A DNA stretch of 64,000 bases from positions 227,259 through 291,258 of the forward strand of contig NHZP01000065.1 of the NCBI GenBank assembly GCA_003313425.1. The letters are read 5' to 3'. The stretch comes from Pseudopyrenochaeta lycopersici. Lineage: Eukaryota; Ascomycota; Dothideomycetes; Pleosporales; Pseudopyrenochaetaceae. Position numbers and translations under genes: made by a program. This document shows, in pieces, positions 62,370 through 64,000 of this stretch (positions are counted from its first letter, which is position 1; each line of letters opens with the position of its first letter). Under the pieces are notes generated by a model. That model was not told where the DNA came from and searched no databases. It saw nothing but the letters and a program-made list of their open reading frames with translations.

Positions 62370-63193
62370 ATGGAGTTGCATCCCGGAGAGTTTTATATCG
62401 TTAGGAGGCCTGTGGACCGGCCAAGTGTAGCGGAGTATACGTCTTTTGTTATGGACGCCCTCGAAGAGGGTTGCAAGGGGGACCCGTTTGCAGGGACTGA
62501 AGACGAGTTAGGGATTATTGAAGAATACTCTCACAGTGGGTACCCTGTTGTGTTTCTCCGTGGAGTTGGTTGAAACTCAGAGTAACTGATGTTGATGTAG
62601 TGTTGGTAGAACACGATATTTCTCTTACGTGTCACGTGCAGGCGAACGGGGAACGGGTCTGGTGGTTCACCAAGGAGAGCGGGCAGCCTCCCATGTCTTG
62701 TGGTAGGCTTAAAGACTGTAGCTGCTTAGATCGCTATGAGGGTTCTGGCGATTTGGATGGTGCGTCTCGGGCGCGTCTCGTCTGGAAGGTCGATGTTGTG
62801 GGAGAATACGATCAACTGCGGAGCTTCGTTGCGTTTGCGGAGCTGTCTGTCGATATGCTCAATGTGTTTGTGCGGCAGGTACTGCCACTCGTTACTATGA
62901 TTGCAGCTGATGCTGCTAGGGCGGATGAAGTGGAGGCGGTGTTCCGCGCTGTAGAGAATGGGCATTTCTCTAGTGGTGCCCTTTGTGGATGCACAGTTGG
63001 AAAGTGTTGCACTTCGTGTCTGTTGCTAGGTCGGTGGCAGCGTGGGTTTGCACGTCTTGATGTATTTGGCGGTGCATTTCCGCTCCCATCGCATAGATGG
63101 TTTAATGGATTTAGCGATGCTGTTGGGTTGGTGTTTCCATCGCGGGTAGATTGGTTATCGTGCAGGTATGTCCATGGTGCGTTATGGTGTTAA
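62370..63193 (+). CDS. WTKESG-family protein, copy of C22 (C40)
   Basis: Predicted as join(62370..62535,62601..63193), 252 aa; by eye identical to C39 at 1,562 bp spacing, a head-to-tail unit duplication. Confidence 0.85.
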
Positions 63194-63483
63194 TGTATGA
63201 TGCGACACCTTCAGCGTATAGCTGTGATGGTGAAGTGCGGGCTGTTTTTGACGTAGACAAGGCAAGTATTTTGGTAGTCTTATATTTCTTTGGTAATATA
63301 TGTACTGCGGCGACATTGGTACGTTATGCGGTTCATAAAATTTTCGAATAAATTTGGCTAAGTCCGACACAGTGTGGCGCAAAAAAAAGTTGTCAATTGC
63401 CCTGTGCGCGATTTAGCGTCGTTTTGGGGTACATGGTGCTCACCCAGAAGTGGGTGGGCGGGAGGTCACACTCCAGCCACAGT

Positions 63484-63536
63484 CAACATTTCTAGTGAGG
63501 CGCAGCCTATATATGATTCCTTTCACTAGAAAGTTG
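63484..63536 (+). repeat. Junction stem-loop J41 (long loop)
   Basis: Last junction before the telomere; left arm CAACATTTCTAGTG. Confidence 0.88.
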
Positions 63537-63768
63537 TCAAGTGGTCACCAGCCTTGCGCTGGTTACCCTTGCCACTTTACACGTAAGCAGGGCCTGTGAG
63601 TGGAGCGAACAACGAAGTGTTAAACCACCTGGGGTTTAGGGCCATTGCCCCCTGTAAGCGCTAGCCTTTTTGTCACGTGGAGGCGGGAACACATGGAGTG
63701 GGCAGTGTGCCTCTTTCTACGGAGTAGTGTATCTTGGCAAAGATTACTCTGTGTCCTACATGGGTGGA

Positions 63769-63776
63769 TATATAAA
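63769..63776 (+). promoter_or_regulatory. C41 TATA box
   Basis: TATATAAA, in a unit with the same shortened common region as C2 and C37. Confidence 0.65.
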
Positions 63777-63826
63777 GGGTCCTTCCCCCCGCCTCTTCTG
63801 TCTGGACAGACAGCTTGTGGAGCAAT

Positions 63827-63910
63827 ATGGGTTACACTACATCACGTAAGTATGGGTATGGCCGGAAGGGGCGCTATTCAGGCTATTCGGCCAAAGCGAA
63901 GCCTGGTTAG
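63827..63910 (+). pseudogene. Basic-protein gene truncated by the telomere (C41)
   Basis: The ATG is about 50 bp after TATATAAA. The 27 residues that remain are rich in Gly, Tyr, Arg and Lys (TSRKYGYGRKGRYSGYSAKA), and the stop codon is supplied by the first TTAGGG. Such N-termini are typical of nucleic-acid-binding arms, including those of small circular ssDNA virus capsid proteins, but 27 residues do not identify a family. CGTAAGTATG at 63845 could alternatively be a splice donor. The rest of the gene is lost. Confidence 0.55.
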
Positions 63911-64000
63911 GGTTAGGGTTAGGGTTAGGGTTAGGGTTAGGGTTAGGGTAGGGTTAGGGTTAGGGTTAGGGTTAGGGTTAGGGTTAGGGTTAGGGTTAGG
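63905..64000 (+). repeat. Telomere, TTAGGG repeats
   Basis: About 16 repeats with one variant unit (TTAGGGTAGGG near 63945-63952), running 5' to 3' to the end of the window, as expected for a right chromosome end. Confidence 0.97.

Noticed and set aside
451..63536. CRISPR-like regular spacing of a conserved repeat
   Set aside because: Spacing is about 1.57 kb, and the intervals hold promoters and spliced genes.
1..64000. Herpesvirus genome end with telomeric repeats
   Set aside because: TTAGGG repeats occur at ends of some herpesviruses, but no herpesvirus core gene is visible, and the dense short introns with fixed unit length do not fit.
1..64000. Classical subtelomeric surface-antigen array (VSG or MSG type)
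   Set aside because: Each unit has its own promoter, many units carry unrelated genes, no signal peptides or GPI signals are seen, and unit size is constant. It remains the null model for the WTKESG genes only.

Overview
The window is the right end of a linear eukaryotic nuclear chromosome, or of a linear virus-like replicon capped like one. It finishes in about 96 bp of TTAGGG repeats (63905-64000). The genes use the standard code, have TATA boxes and inverted CCAAT boxes (ATTGG), and carry short GT-AG introns of about 47-72 nt. I cannot name the species. Every supported gene lies on the + strand and points toward the telomere.

Layout: from base 451 to the telomere the window is an unbroken head-to-tail array of 40 complete units (called C1-C40 here) plus a truncated one (C41). 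A partial unit precedes base 451. Every unit is 1,556-1,603 bp from junction to junction, although CDS length varies about two-fold and the genes are often unrelated. Each unit normally reads: right arm of a conserved stem-loop (CACTAGAAAGTTG); about 300 bp of common region with three hairpins whose stems covary between units; ATTGG box; TATA box; one gene; filler; about 200 bp of left common arm; left stem (CAACTTTCTAGTG) and a loop containing TATATATGATTCC. By eye, eight units are exact copies of others (C9=C10, C14=C18, C17=C19, C13=C32, C2=C37, C36=C38, C22=C39=C40), often not adjacent, and the copied blocks end at the stem-loop. This leaves 32 distinct units.

Gene content: 24 of the 40 units carry one multigene family, named here the WTKESG family after its W-W-x-T-K-E-S-G motif. 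It has a two-exon structure with a phase-1 intron just before an x-L-V-E motif, and a C-x-C-x(n)-C-x-x-C motif near the C-terminus. The rest carry single or few-copy genes: a Rad52-type annealing protein (C31), an F-box-like protein (C21), small multi-span membrane proteins (C12, C29), an acidic-tailed protein (C16), a second small family with a D-F-G-G motif (C17, C25, perhaps C26), and several unknowns. The truncated last unit starts a very basic Gly/Tyr/Arg/Lys-rich protein that is cut off by the telomere.

Interpretation (inference): one gene per fixed-length unit, a shared stem-loop, and junctions and a telomere insertion that map to the loop all resemble a multicomponent replicon. Nanovirus-like single-gene circles of uniform size are the closest known analogy, here apparently captured as a tandem chromosomal array. 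A cassette or minicircle system with a site-specific recombinase is the main alternative, and a conventional subtelomeric gene family homogenised by unequal exchange is the null model. No replication initiator, recombinase or complete capsid gene is visible here, so the machinery would have to be encoded elsewhere. Exact duplicates were judged by reading, not by alignment software. Splice sites are predicted from phase, motif and paralogue comparison.
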